NCBI RefSeq assembly: GCF_036555685.1
Contig: NZ_DATBKY010000292.1
Span: 1-52,581 of the forward strand
Origin: Actinophytocola sp036555685
Lineage (GTDB): Bacteria; Actinomycetota; Actinomycetes; Mycobacteriales; Pseudonocardiaceae
DNA length: 52,581 nucleotides
Direction of reading: 5' to 3'
The translations under genes and the position numbers were made by a program. A model generated the notes under the pieces. The model was not told the DNA's origin and did no database searches. It worked only from the letters and a program-made list of their open reading frames with translations. Of the stretch, positions 16,726 through 24,700 are shown one piece after another. The first letter of the stretch is position 1. The number at the start of each line of letters is the position of its first letter.

Positions 16726-18246
16726 ATGTCGACAAATGCAAACGACGCGGCGCCGGTTCTCCCGGAGGTCATGTACGCCCAGGCGTCCCCCAAATCCGTG
16801 GGCGGCGTGTCGCTGTTCGCCGCGACACCGCAGGACGTGACGGAGAACGTCGCCAACTTCCACTCCGATCAGGAAGTCACCCGGAGCGCGGCAGCGCTCT
16901 TGCGGGAGGCGGGGTTCCAGGTAATTCACGAGTCGCCGACCACGATCAACCTGGCGGGACCGCCGCAGTTGTACGAGGACTATTTTCAGGTCCCCCTTCG
17001 CGCGGACGAGCGGTCCGTCGTCAAGGCCGGTGGGGTGGCAGACACCGCGACGTACGTGGACTGCCCGTTGACCGACATGTACGGGCTCATACCCACCGAT
17101 CGCAGCCCTGCCGCGGACGTTCTCGAGGGCGTCGCCATCGAGAGTCCGATCTACTTCCACGAGTCCGCATTCGCGCCCACCAGGCAGTACTGGCATCTCA
17201 CGGTGCCCGGTGACATCTCGGCAGGCGTCAACGCCGATCGGGCGCACCGGGCGGAGGTCACGGGCCGGGGTGTACGGGCCGTGATGGTCGACAGCGGCTG
17301 GTATCGACACCCGTACTTCGAACGGCGGGGCTATCGATCCGGCCCCGTCGTGCTCGGACCGGCCACGACGAGCCCGGCCGACGACGAGGTCGGCCACGGG
17401 ACCGGCGAGTCCGCCAACCTGTTCGCCGTGGCGCCGGACGTCGAGCTCACGATGGTCAAGGTGAACTTCGTCAACTCGATCGGCGCGTTCAACGTCGCGG
17501 TCGCGCTGCGCCCGCACATCATCAGCTGCAGCTGGGGCCGAAACCTGCCCGTCGGTCCGCTGACCGCCGCCGACCAGGCTCTCGCGGCAGCGATCGCGAC
17601 AGCCGTGGCGGCGGGCATCGTCGTCGTGTTCTCCGCCGGAAACGGGAGCGGCCTGGGGTTCCCCGGACAGCATCCGGACGTCGTCTCCGCGGGCGGTGTC
17701 ATGCTCGAGCAGGACGGCACGCTGCACGCGTCCAACTACGCCATGGGTGGAGTCAGCGCGGTCTACCCGAATCGGAAGGTGCCGGACGTCTCCGGGCTGG
17801 TCGGCATGCGGCCCAAGGCGATCTCCATCATGCTGCCCGTGCAGCCGGGCGACGAGATCGACCGGGATCGGGCCGGCGGGGCCTTCCCCGACGGCGACGA
17901 GACCACCACGAACGACGGTTGGGGTGGGTTCAGTGGCACCTCGGCCGCCGCACCGCAGGTCGCCGGGGTGTGTGCACTGCTGAAGCAGGTACGAGCCGAC
18001 CTCACACCACAGGCGGTCAAGGGGATCCTCACGAGGACCGCGGTCGACGTCACCACCGGCGTCAACGGCAACGGCGATCCGGCCGGGCCCGGCTATGACG
18101 TGGCCACCGGATGGGGACTCGTCGACGCACACGCCGCGGTGCGCGAAGCCCAGACCGCCGGCAGCGGGCCGGCGGCCGAGCGCGGTGTGGACGCCGACGA
18201 GCTGGCGGCGACGGGAACCGCGAGCGGTCAGGGTCTGGAACGCTGA
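16726..18246 (+). CDS. S8 subtilisin-like peptidase with sedolisin-type prodomain
   Basis: A 506-residue serine peptidase. The subtilase triad is Asp189 (VMVDSGWY), His224 (VGHGTGESAN) and Ser406 (FSGTSAAAPQVAG), with the oxyanion Asn306 in FSAGNGSG. Residues about 30-95 look like the pro-kumamolisin activation domain of S53 peptidases (REAGFQVIHESPTTINLAGP, YEDYFQVPL), and the C-terminus ends with a sedolisin-like GPGYDVATGWGLVDAHAAV segment. No signal peptide is present, so it is either cytosolic or exported by another route. ATG 16726 follows CAGGAGG by five bases. The gene 30 bases downstream repeats the prodomain fold alone and probably shares the transcript. Confidence 0.9.
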   Translation: MSTNANDAAPVLPEVMYAQASPKSVGGVSLFAATPQDVTENVANFHSDQEVTRSAAALLREAGFQVIHESPTTINLAGPPQLYEDYFQVPLRADERSVVKAGGVADTATYVDCPLTDMYGLIPTDRSPAADVLEGVAIESPIYFHESAFAPTRQYWHLTVPGDISAGVNADRAHRAEVTGRGVRAVMVDSGWYRHPYFERRGYRSGPVVLGPATTSPADDEVGHGTGESANLFAVAPDVELTMVKVNFVNSIGAFNVAVALRPHIISCSWGRNLPVGPLTAADQALAAAIATAVAAGIVVVFSAGNGSGLGFPGQHPDVVSAGGVMLEQDGTLHASNYAMGGVSAVYPNRKVPDVSGLVGMRPKAISIMLPVQPGDEIDRDRAGGAFPDGDETTTNDGWGGFSGTSAAAPQVAGVCALLKQVRADLTPQAVKGILTRTAVDVTTGVNGNGDPAGPGYDVATGWGLVDAHAAVREAQTAGSGPAAERGVDADELAATGTASGQGLER

Positions 18247-18276
18247 CCGCCGACGCGGCCATGACAGGCTGACCTC

Positions 18277-18633
18277 ATGCGTGACGACGATCCGGAGCTC
18301 ACCGCCGAGGTCGTGCTGCGACCGGCCGGCCGGCCGATGAGTGGATGGGAGCAGATCACCGCGGAGACGGTGGCAGCCATGCGGCCGGACGAAGCGGCCG
18401 TCTCGGCCGTGCGGGACTACTTTCAGGCCGAGGGCTTCACCGTCTCCCCTCTGCGCGGGATCTCGTCCACCATCACCGGGCCGCGCGCCGCCTTCGAGCG
18501 GCAGTTCGGCGCCACGGCCCTCACCGGCGAGCCGCTCGAACTACCGCTGGACCAGCTACCGCGACAGGTGTCCGAAGTCGTGCAGGCGATCACCTTCTCC
18601 GCACGTCCCGACTACGGCCCCGGCCATCCCTGA
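18277..18633 (+). CDS. stand-alone pro-kumamolisin-like prodomain protein
   Basis: A 118-residue protein without a catalytic domain. Its core, VRDYFQAEGFTVSPLRGISS then TITGPRAAFERQFGA (residues about 44-77), parallels the prodomain of the peptidase encoded just upstream (LREAGFQVIHES, TINLAGPPQLYEDYF). Prodomains of S53 and S8 enzymes are folding helpers and tight inhibitors, so a separate one next to a peptidase may act in trans as inhibitor or chaperone; this is inference. The start ATG 18277 has only a weak ribosome site. The last 22 bases overlap the 3' end of the convergent SARP regulator gene. Confidence 0.7.
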   Translation: MRDDDPELTAEVVLRPAGRPMSGWEQITAETVAAMRPDEAAVSAVRDYFQAEGFTVSPLRGISSTITGPRAAFERQFGATALTGEPLELPLDQLPRQVSEVVQAITFSARPDYGPGHP

Positions 18634-21266
18634 CGGTCGCCGTTGGTCTCCAGCCTGGCGTGGAGGGCTTCGGCGTCCGGGTGGTCCAGTTCGGTGAGGA
18701 TGGCATGCGCCTGCTGCCAGGATTCGGTCGCGAGGCCCTCCTCGCCGGTGGTGGACTGGGTCTCGCCTATGTGGATCAGTACGTACGCCTCGTCGTAGCG
18801 GTGGCCGACCGTGCGGTGCAGTTTCAGGGCCTGGCGGTAGCAGTCGAGGGCCTCGCTCGGCTCGCCCGCGCGGTGGTGGGCGTAGCCGAGCGAGTCCCAG
18901 CTCGCCGCCTCGCCGTAGCGGTCCCCTACCTCCTGGTGCAGGACGACGGCCCGGCGGCAGTGCTCGGCGGCGCCCGGGTCGCCGAGCCGAGCCTCGAACC
19001 AGCCGAGCATGTTGGCGGACCGCGCCTGACCGAGCCGATCGCCGGTGTCCCGGTACAGCTCGTCAGCCTGCCGGGCGTGGACCATCGCGTCGGGCAGGCG
19101 GTCCTGCCGGTCGCGGATCCAGCTGAGCGCGAGCAACGTTCTGGCCCGGCCCGCGTCGTCGCCCCGCGCCTCGAACAGGTCCAGCGCCCGGCGCAGTTGG
19201 CCGTACGCGTCGTCGTAGCCGTCCGCCGCCCAGGTGTGCCAGTGCGCCCGCCGGTCGAAGAACGTCGCGAGGGTCCACGACACCTGGGTCGCGACCCCTG
19301 CGCTCTCCGCCTTGCGCACCGCCTCGACCAGTGCCGGGTGCTGGGCGGCGAGCCAGCTCATCGCCTGCTCGTGATCGGCCAGGCGCTGCGGGGTCACCCC
19401 ACCCCGGGCCGGCGTCAGGCGAACCGGCCTGCCGTCGGGCCGCAGCAGCCGCTCCGCCTCCCGCGCGGTGTACAGGTAGTGCTCGAGCATCCGGTTCGTC
19501 GCCCGGTGTCGCTCGGCGCCGCTGTCGTGTTCCTGGTTCAGCTCGATGGCGTACGCGTACAGCAGGTCGTGCATCGTGAAGTGGCCCGGGGTGTGCTCGG
19601 TGACCAGGTGCGTGTCGGCGAGCTCGGCCAGCAGCGGGCGCACGTCGACGACCGGCAGGCCGGCCAGGCTCGCCGCGGCCTGCGCCGTGAGCTCGGGGCC
19701 GACGTGCAGGCCGAGCAACCGGAACAGCCTCGCGGCCGCCGGGCTGAGCGTCCGGTACGACCACGAGAAGACCGCGCGCAGGTCGGCGAGCGAGTCGGTG
19801 CTGGTCAGCTCGGCGGCGAGGTCCGCGAGCGGAGACCCCGGGTGCGTGGCGGCGCGTGCGGCGGTGACGGTCAGGGCCAGGGGAAGCCGGGCGCAGCGGG
19901 CGATGATCTCGTCGACCGCGCCGGGTTCCGCTGTGACTCGGTGGATGCCGACGCGGGCGGCCAGCAGGTCGCGGGCTTCGCCGTGGCCGAGGAGGCCGAG
20001 CGTGATCGGGTGGGCGCCGTGGTCGGCGATCAGGCCGCTCAGCCGGTTGCGGCTGGTGACGACGACCAGGCAGCCGGGCGTACCGGGGAGCAGCGGGCGG
20101 ACCTGCTCGACGTCGCGGGCGTTGTCGAGCACGACCAGGACGCGCTTGCCCGCCAGCGTGCTGCGCCACAGCGCGGCCTGGCCGTCGATCCCAGCCGGAA
20201 TCGACCGCGGTGGCACGCCGAACGCCTCGAGGAACCCGCGGACGGCTGCGGCGGGGCCGAGCACCGAGCCGGCCGGGTCGAAGCCGCGCAGGTTGACGTA
20301 GAGCTGGCCGTCCGGGAATCGCGGCGCCACCCGGTGCGCCCAGTGCAGTGCCAGCGCGGTCTTCCCGACGCCAGGTGTCCCGGACACGACCGCGATCTCC
20401 ACTGTGGACGGTGCGTCGGCGGGCAGGACGGCGTGCAAGCGCTCCAGCTCGCCGGCCCGCCCGGTGAAGGCCGCGGGTGGCGCCGGGAGCTGGCGGGGTA
20501 CGGGTTCCGTGCTGCCGGTGGCCACGGTGAGGGCGGGATCCGCGGCGAGGATCCGCTGGTGCAACTGCCGTACCGACGGGCACGGGTCGGCGCCGAGCTC
20601 CTCGGCCAGGCGTAGCCGCAACCCGTCGTAGTGGTGCAGCGCGTCGGCCTGCCGGCCGTTGCGGTAGAGGGCGAGCATGAGCTGCGCGGCGAGCCGCTCG
20701 TCGAGCGGGTCGGTAGCGGCGCGGGCGGTCAGCTCGGGCAGCAGGCTCGCGTGCCGGCCGAGGTCGAGGGCGAGGTCGTTGCGGTCGAGCTCGGCCGCGA
20801 GGCGCTCGGCGTCGAGCGCGTCGCGGACCCCGTTGAGCCACGGGGTGTCCAGGTCGGCGAAGGCGTCGCCGCGCCACAGCCGCAACGCCTCCGTCAGCAA
20901 CGTCAGCGCCTCGGACCCGTCCGGCGCCGAGCGGGCCAGGGCGATCAGGTGCCGGAACCGGTGCAGGTCCACCGCCGTCGGCTCGACGGTGAGCAGGTAG
21001 CCGCTCGGCTGGCGGACGAGCCGCGCCTCGCCGCTGGACGTGACCAGCCGCCGCAGGCGGGACACGTATCCGGAAAGCGCGTTGCGAGCGCTTTGCGGCG
21101 GGTGCCCGGCCCACACCCGGTCGGCCAGGGTCGGCACGGGGACCACCCGGTTCGCGTCGACCAGCAGCGCGGCCAGCACACAGCGCTGGCGGGCGTGGCC
21201 GACGTCGACATGCCGCCCGCCGACGCACATCGCGACGTCGCCGAGCAACCGGAACTCAACCGTCAT
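18612..21266 (-). CDS. AfsR/SARP family transcriptional regulator
   Basis: An 884-residue regulator. Domain order: OmpR-type winged helix (residues about 1-95, RNALSGYVSRLRRLV), bacterial transcriptional activation domain (about 97-245), NB-ARC/STAND ATPase (about 265-560, Walker A GTPGVGKT with Lys302, Walker B VLVVLDN), then TPRs (about 640-884). This is the AfsR layout, an activator that binds direct repeats upstream of targets and oligomerises with ATP. The start at ATG 21266 fits the family N-terminus MTVEFRLLGD. It is divergent from the S1 peptidase (131 bases) and convergent with the prodomain gene, so both peptidase genes are candidate targets. No antibiotic cluster is visible nearby. 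Confidence 0.94.
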   Translation of the reverse strand: MTVEFRLLGDVAMCVGGRHVDVGHARQRCVLAALLVDANRVVPVPTLADRVWAGHPPQSARNALSGYVSRLRRLVTSSGEARLVRQPSGYLLTVEPTAVDLHRFRHLIALARSAPDGSEALTLLTEALRLWRGDAFADLDTPWLNGVRDALDAERLAAELDRNDLALDLGRHASLLPELTARAATDPLDERLAAQLMLALYRNGRQADALHHYDGLRLRLAEELGADPCPSVRQLHQRILAADPALTVATGSTEPVPRQLPAPPAAFTGRAGELERLHAVLPADAPSTVEIAVVSGTPGVGKTALALHWAHRVAPRFPDGQLYVNLRGFDPAGSVLGPAAAVRGFLEAFGVPPRSIPAGIDGQAALWRSTLAGKRVLVVLDNARDVEQVRPLLPGTPGCLVVVTSRNRLSGLIADHGAHPITLGLLGHGEARDLLAARVGIHRVTAEPGAVDEIIARCARLPLALTVTAARAATHPGSPLADLAAELTSTDSLADLRAVFSWSYRTLSPAAARLFRLLGLHVGPELTAQAAASLAGLPVVDVRPLLAELADTHLVTEHTPGHFTMHDLLYAYAIELNQEHDSGAERHRATNRMLEHYLYTAREAERLLRPDGRPVRLTPARGGVTPQRLADHEQAMSWLAAQHPALVEAVRKAESAGVATQVSWTLATFFDRRAHWHTWAADGYDDAYGQLRRALDLFEARGDDAGRARTLLALSWIRDRQDRLPDAMVHARQADELYRDTGDRLGQARSANMLGWFEARLGDPGAAEHCRRAVVLHQEVGDRYGEAASWDSLGYAHHRAGEPSEALDCYRQALKLHRTVGHRYDEAYVLIHIGETQSTTGEEGLATESWQQAHAILTELDHPDAEALHARLETNGDRQGWPGP

Positions 21267-21321
21267 CGCTCAACTCCGCGACGAATCGTGTCACCCCGCC
21301 GGCCCCGCGGGCAGCCATTTC

Positions 21322-21344
21322 ATGATTCCGACATCATCCCCGAC
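21322..21344. promoter_or_regulatory. candidate operator upstream of the S1 peptidase
   Basis: The divergent space between the SARP regulator and the S1 peptidase has a 5-bp inverted repeat ATGAT/ATCAT (21322-21337) that overlaps a direct repeat TTCCGAC/CCCCGAC with 12-base period (21326-21344). SARP regulators bind direct heptamer repeats with about 11-base period, so this is a plausible but weak match. Confidence 0.25.
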
Positions 21345-21397
21345 GACCTCCGCCGCACCCTTGGCGGCGACCGGATGCCGTACGAGGGAGGAAACGC

Positions 21398-22216
21398 ATG
21401 CCTGTCAGACCCCGCCGAGCCGGGGCGATGCTCCTGGGCGTCCTGCTCGCGCTCGTGGCCGCGCTGGTGGCCGCGGCCCCGGCGCAGGCGATCTACAAGG
21501 GCCACGACGCCGACTTCAGCGAGTACCGGTTCATGGTCTCCCTGCGCCTCGCCGGCACGCCGGACAACCCGCGCTGCGGCGGCACGCTCATCGAGCCCGA
21601 CATCTTCATGACCGCCGCCCACTGCGTCGTCGGCGTTCCCCAGGGCGGGCTCGTCGCCGTGGTCGGCGCCAACATCCCCGACTGGGCCGCCGCGCCGAAG
21701 ATCGCCACGCTCGGCCACGCCGTCGGTCGGCACTACGACCCCGCCGCGAACAACCGGGACGACATCGCGCTGGTCCGGCTGGCGACCCCGCAGTCCAGCC
21801 CCACCGTCCGGCTCGCCACGGCCGAGCCACCTGTCGGGTCGCACGTGGTGATCGCCGGGTTCGGCTGCACCAACATCCCGGTCCCGCCGACCTGCGTGAC
21901 CCGTCCCGACGTGCTGCAGGAGACCGGCCAGAAGGTGCTCACCGACGCGGAAGGCTGCGGTCCGGAGATCTTCCAGAACCCGCCGGCGTTCGGGCCCACG
22001 ACCGTCTGCACCGTCGGCATCGACGACAACTCGACGGTCGTGCCCGGTGACTCCGGCGGTCCCATGCTCATCCGCGACCGCTGTGGTGGCTTCCGGCAGG
22101 CCGGGGTGCTGTCCCTCGGCTCGGACAGTCCCGACCCGCTCGTCGCCGGGTACACGTCGATCCCCGTCGAGGCGCACTGGATCCGCGACACGATCAAGCA
22201 GCTGCGCGCTCTGTGA
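21398..22216 (+). CDS. secreted S1 (chymotrypsin-fold) serine peptidase
   Basis: A 272-residue exported peptidase. A signal peptide (RPRRAG then a hydrophobic core, cleavage near AAPAQA about residue 31) precedes IYKGHDADFSEYRFMVSL, a short activation-like start. The triad is His75 (MTAAHC), Asp122 (NRDDIALVRL) and Ser219 (PGDSGGP). At the S1-pocket position six residues before the Ser there is Thr213 rather than Asp, so trypsin-like Arg/Lys specificity is not expected. The Cys58-Cys76-type loop disulfide is kept (RCGG, AAHC). ATG 21398 follows GGGAGGAAA. A perfect 16-bp hairpin follows the stop. The divergent AfsR/SARP regulator is a candidate controller. Confidence 0.93.
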   Translation: MPVRPRRAGAMLLGVLLALVAALVAAAPAQAIYKGHDADFSEYRFMVSLRLAGTPDNPRCGGTLIEPDIFMTAAHCVVGVPQGGLVAVVGANIPDWAAAPKIATLGHAVGRHYDPAANNRDDIALVRLATPQSSPTVRLATAEPPVGSHVVIAGFGCTNIPVPPTCVTRPDVLQETGQKVLTDAEGCGPEIFQNPPAFGPTTVCTVGIDDNSTVVPGDSGGPMLIRDRCGGFRQAGVLSLGSDSPDPLVAGYTSIPVEAHWIRDTIKQLRAL

Positions 22217-22220
22217 CCAC

Positions 22221-22255
22221 TGTGGAGCGGCGGCACCGCGTGCCGCCGCTCCACA
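22221..22255. terminator. 16-bp hairpin, probable bidirectional terminator
   Basis: TGTGGAGCGGCGGCAC and its exact complement form a 16-bp stem with a CGC loop directly between the convergent S1 peptidase and DsrE genes. It starts 4 bases after one stop and ends 9 bases before the other. It has no T-run, as is common in actinomycete terminators. Confidence 0.8.
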
Positions 22256-22264
22256 GCAGACAGA

Positions 22265-22630
22265 TCAGTAGCTGAACGTGGTGGCCGGCTCGTCACCGAT
22301 CCAGTTCCACATCGGAACGGTGCCGCCCAGCTCCGCTCCGTCGATCAATGTCTCGCTGTCCAGTTGCTTGGCGTTGAAGCAGATCGGGCAGACGAAGTAC
22401 CGCCCGCCCGCGGCCTCGTACCGCTTGACCAGATCCGCCAGCGGCGGGCAACCGTCACACGCCACACCGATCGCGTGTCCCGCGACGGCCAGCCGGACCG
22501 CCTCCTTGGACATGAACATGAGCGTCTCGCGGCCGGTCTCGGCCGCGCCGACGGCGACCAGGAACGCGACGGTGACCTTCTCCGGATCTTCCAGGCCAGT
22601 ACTCAGGCTGATGACCGCTTTGCTTGCCAT
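22265..22630 (-). CDS. DsrE/DsrF-like family protein with two CXXC motifs
   Basis: A 121-residue protein with the DsrE-like alpha/beta fold: KAVISLSTGLEDPEKVTVAF (residues 4-23) as first strand, loop and helix, then RETLMFMSKEAVRLAVAG. Cysteines are arranged as Cys58-Asp-Gly-Cys61 and Cys81-Pro-Ile-Cys84, both CXXC. DsrE relatives move sulfur as Cys persulfides or act as predicted peroxiredoxins; the paired CXXC motifs could instead bind zinc or act in redox. ATG 22630 follows AGGAGGAG. It ends at the strong hairpin shared with the S1 peptidase gene. Its left-running transcript probably starts in the 67-base space before the HD/LuxR gene end. Confidence 0.85.
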   Translation of the reverse strand: MASKAVISLSTGLEDPEKVTVAFLVAVGAAETGRETLMFMSKEAVRLAVAGHAIGVACDGCPPLADLVKRYEAAGGRYFVCPICFNAKQLDSETLIDGAELGGTVPMWNWIGDEPATTFSY

Positions 22631-22697
22631 AACTCCTCCTCGGTTCGGCTGAGCGAACGGTAGGAGCGGGCAAGCGCCGTGTCGTCGGGTGTTCTCC

Positions 22698-24275
22698 CTA
22701 CAGATCGAGCGGATCGAGCAACCCGTTGCGCAGCGCGAACAGGGTGGCCGTCGCTCTCGAGGACGCTCCGGTCTTGGTGTAGATCCGCTCGATGTGGGTG
22801 CCGGCGGTCTTGCGCGAGATGCCCAGCTGGGTGGCCACGTCGCCGGTCGCGGCACCCCGCGCGATCAGCACCAGGACCTCCACCTCGCGTGGGGTCAGGC
22901 CCGCCGGCCCGGTCGGGCGGCGGCGCTCCCCCACGCCGGCTGCGGACAGCACGGCGTCGACGGCGTCGGCGTCGAGGCGTCCGTCCCGCACTTCGCCACG
23001 CAGCAGGCTGGTGGCCGCCTTCGCCGGGTGGGCCGGGCGGTGGGCGCGCGGCTCGAGCATGGCCCGGTACGCGCACGCGGCGGCCAGGATGCGCCCGGTC
23101 ATCGGCACCGCGGCGCCGCCGAGCCCGCGGTGATACCCGCTGCCGTCGGCGCGCTCGTGCGCCAGCGCCGCGACCGCACCGATCCTGCCCAGCACGGCCG
23201 GGCGGGCGAGGACCCGTTCGGTGTAGTACGCGCTGAGCCGGATCCGCTCCCACTCGGTCACCGTGAGCGGGCCCGGCTTGTCGAGGATGGTCACCGGCAC
23301 GCCGTGCAACCCGATGTCGTGGACGAGGCCGGCCCGGTGCAGCACGGTCACGTTGCCGGCCGGCAGCCCCATCACGCGGGCCGCCTGGCCGGCCAGCTCG
23401 CCGACTCCGCGGGAGTGCCCGGCCCGCCGGCCGCTGCGCAGGTCGGTGAAGTCGGCCAGCCCTTCCAGCGCGGAGTCGAGCTCCCGTTCGGACAGTCGAC
23501 GGCCGAGTGCGGGTTCCGCCGCGATCGCCCGCAACGCGTCGCCGTCGGCGTCGCCGTCGCCGTCGAGCTCGGCAAGCAGGCGGCCCGCGTCCGCACAGAA
23601 CGCGTCGGCGACGGCCGGCGCGAACTGCCCGCCGCGGCGCGCTCTGGCCACGTCGACGGCCGCGTCCACGCCGCCGTGCCGGTAGTGCACCTCGACGACA
23701 TCGGCCACATGGAACAGATGCACCAGGGGGGACACACCGGTGTTTCCGGCGCCCCCCGGGATGCCGCGGCCGTCCCACCGCGTGAAGAACTGGCGCAGCG
23801 CGGCGCCCACCTCGTCGGCGAGGCCCAGCCGCTCCGCGAGCGTCGCGGTCGTCAGGCAGTGCGACTGGATGCCCCGCACCACACGCCGGCCACCGGTGAG
23901 GACCAGCGAGGCCGCCGCCCGGACCCGGCGCGGTGGCGCCTTGCCGGCCCCGGCGTGGCGGACGAAGAACCCGGCCCCCGGCAGGCCGGCGAGATCGACG
24001 TCGTAGCTCTCGGCGCGGAAGGCGATGTCGTCGCCGAAGGAGGCCGCGACCTCGGGCGCGTCGGCGACGCACCCCACCCAGGACAACATCGCGACGTAGA
24101 ACAACGCGTCCCGCTGCTCCCCCGCCACACCGAGCCGATCAGCCAACCGAGCGGCGATGCGCCACGCCCGCAGCAGGTGCTCCATGGGCTGCCCCAGCCC
24201 AAGATCGGTCGCGAGCGAGAACGCGGCCAGCACCTCGGCCAACGTGATCCCGGAATCGCGCTTGCCTTCCGCCAT
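22698..24275 (-). CDS. HD-domain/LuxR-type response regulator protein
   Basis: A 525-residue protein combining two HD-like modules with a DNA-binding domain. Residues about 100-240 hold an eroded first copy (FFTRWDGRGIPGG), residues about 290-420 a clearer HD-GYP-like copy (GLVHDIGLHGVP, then HERADGSGYHRGL, where GYP is replaced by GYH), and residues about 455-525 a LuxR/FixJ helix-turn-helix (LTPREVEVLVLIARG, VATQLGISRKTAGTHIERIY). HD-GYP domains hydrolyse cyclic di-GMP; here it may sense rather than degrade it. ATG 24275 has no Shine-Dalgarno, so the mRNA may be leaderless. A comparable HD+LuxR layout is known from mycobacterial-type regulators. Its targets are unknown. Confidence 0.85.
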   Translation of the reverse strand: MAEGKRDSGITLAEVLAAFSLATDLGLGQPMEHLLRAWRIAARLADRLGVAGEQRDALFYVAMLSWVGCVADAPEVAASFGDDIAFRAESYDVDLAGLPGAGFFVRHAGAGKAPPRRVRAAASLVLTGGRRVVRGIQSHCLTTATLAERLGLADEVGAALRQFFTRWDGRGIPGGAGNTGVSPLVHLFHVADVVEVHYRHGGVDAAVDVARARRGGQFAPAVADAFCADAGRLLAELDGDGDADGDALRAIAAEPALGRRLSERELDSALEGLADFTDLRSGRRAGHSRGVGELAGQAARVMGLPAGNVTVLHRAGLVHDIGLHGVPVTILDKPGPLTVTEWERIRLSAYYTERVLARPAVLGRIGAVAALAHERADGSGYHRGLGGAAVPMTGRILAAACAYRAMLEPRAHRPAHPAKAATSLLRGEVRDGRLDADAVDAVLSAAGVGERRRPTGPAGLTPREVEVLVLIARGAATGDVATQLGISRKTAGTHIERIYTKTGASSRATATLFALRNGLLDPLDL

Positions 24276-24418
24276 ATGTGCAGCGTAAGGCGCTATGAGC
24301 GCGGGACCGACGATCTAATCAGCCAAGATCGGTGGCTACCGATCGAGCCATGCGGTTCGTAGCATGACAACGGGTTATCCGGCGTGCGCACACGGTGATA
24401 GGCGGTGTTCCGCTTCGC

Positions 24419-24444
24419 GTTTCAGGCACGACGAGCACGGGTAT
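24419..24444 (+). promoter_or_regulatory. SigB/SigF-type stress promoter
   Basis: GTTT at 24419-24422 and GGGTAT at 24439-24444, 16 bases apart, match the GTTT-N(14-17)-GGGTA consensus of actinobacterial group 3 stress sigma factors. The GGGTAT ends 31 bases before the GTG of the DUF3072 gene, which places a transcription start at a sensible distance. Confidence 0.55.
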
Positions 24445-24475
24445 CTCGAACACGCGTTCGACGAAGGGAGTGCCC

Positions 24476-24673
24476 GTGACCAGCGAAGTCGTTCCCGTGC
24501 CGGACAAGGACCCCAAGGACTGGATCACCGGCGACGAGCCGATGACGGGACCGCAGGAGTCCTACCTGCACACGCTCGCACAGGAGGCCGGGGTGGCGGT
24601 GCCGGAGGGGTTGACCAAGGCCCGCGCGTCCGAGCTCATCGACCGGCTGCAGGCGCGCACCGGGCGCGGCTAG
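24476..24673 (+). CDS. DUF3072 family protein
   Basis: A 65-residue protein matching the DUF3072 pattern: KDPKDWITGDEPMTGPQES (residues about 11-29) followed by a helix-extended-helix-like segment YLHTLAQEAGVAVPEGLTKA and a closing ASELIDRLQ helix, similar to SAP-like or Lsr2-tail folds. The function is unknown; the short C-terminal fold could bind nucleic acid. GTG 24476 follows GAAGGGAG; the longer frame from 24395 begins before the predicted transcription start. A SigB/SigF-type promoter lies just upstream. The next gene, DUF1801, follows after 27 bases and is probably cotranscribed. Confidence 0.85.
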   Translation: MTSEVVPVPDKDPKDWITGDEPMTGPQESYLHTLAQEAGVAVPEGLTKARASELIDRLQARTGRG

Positions 24674-24700
24674 CCGCGCCCGGTGGGACGTGGGCGCACA

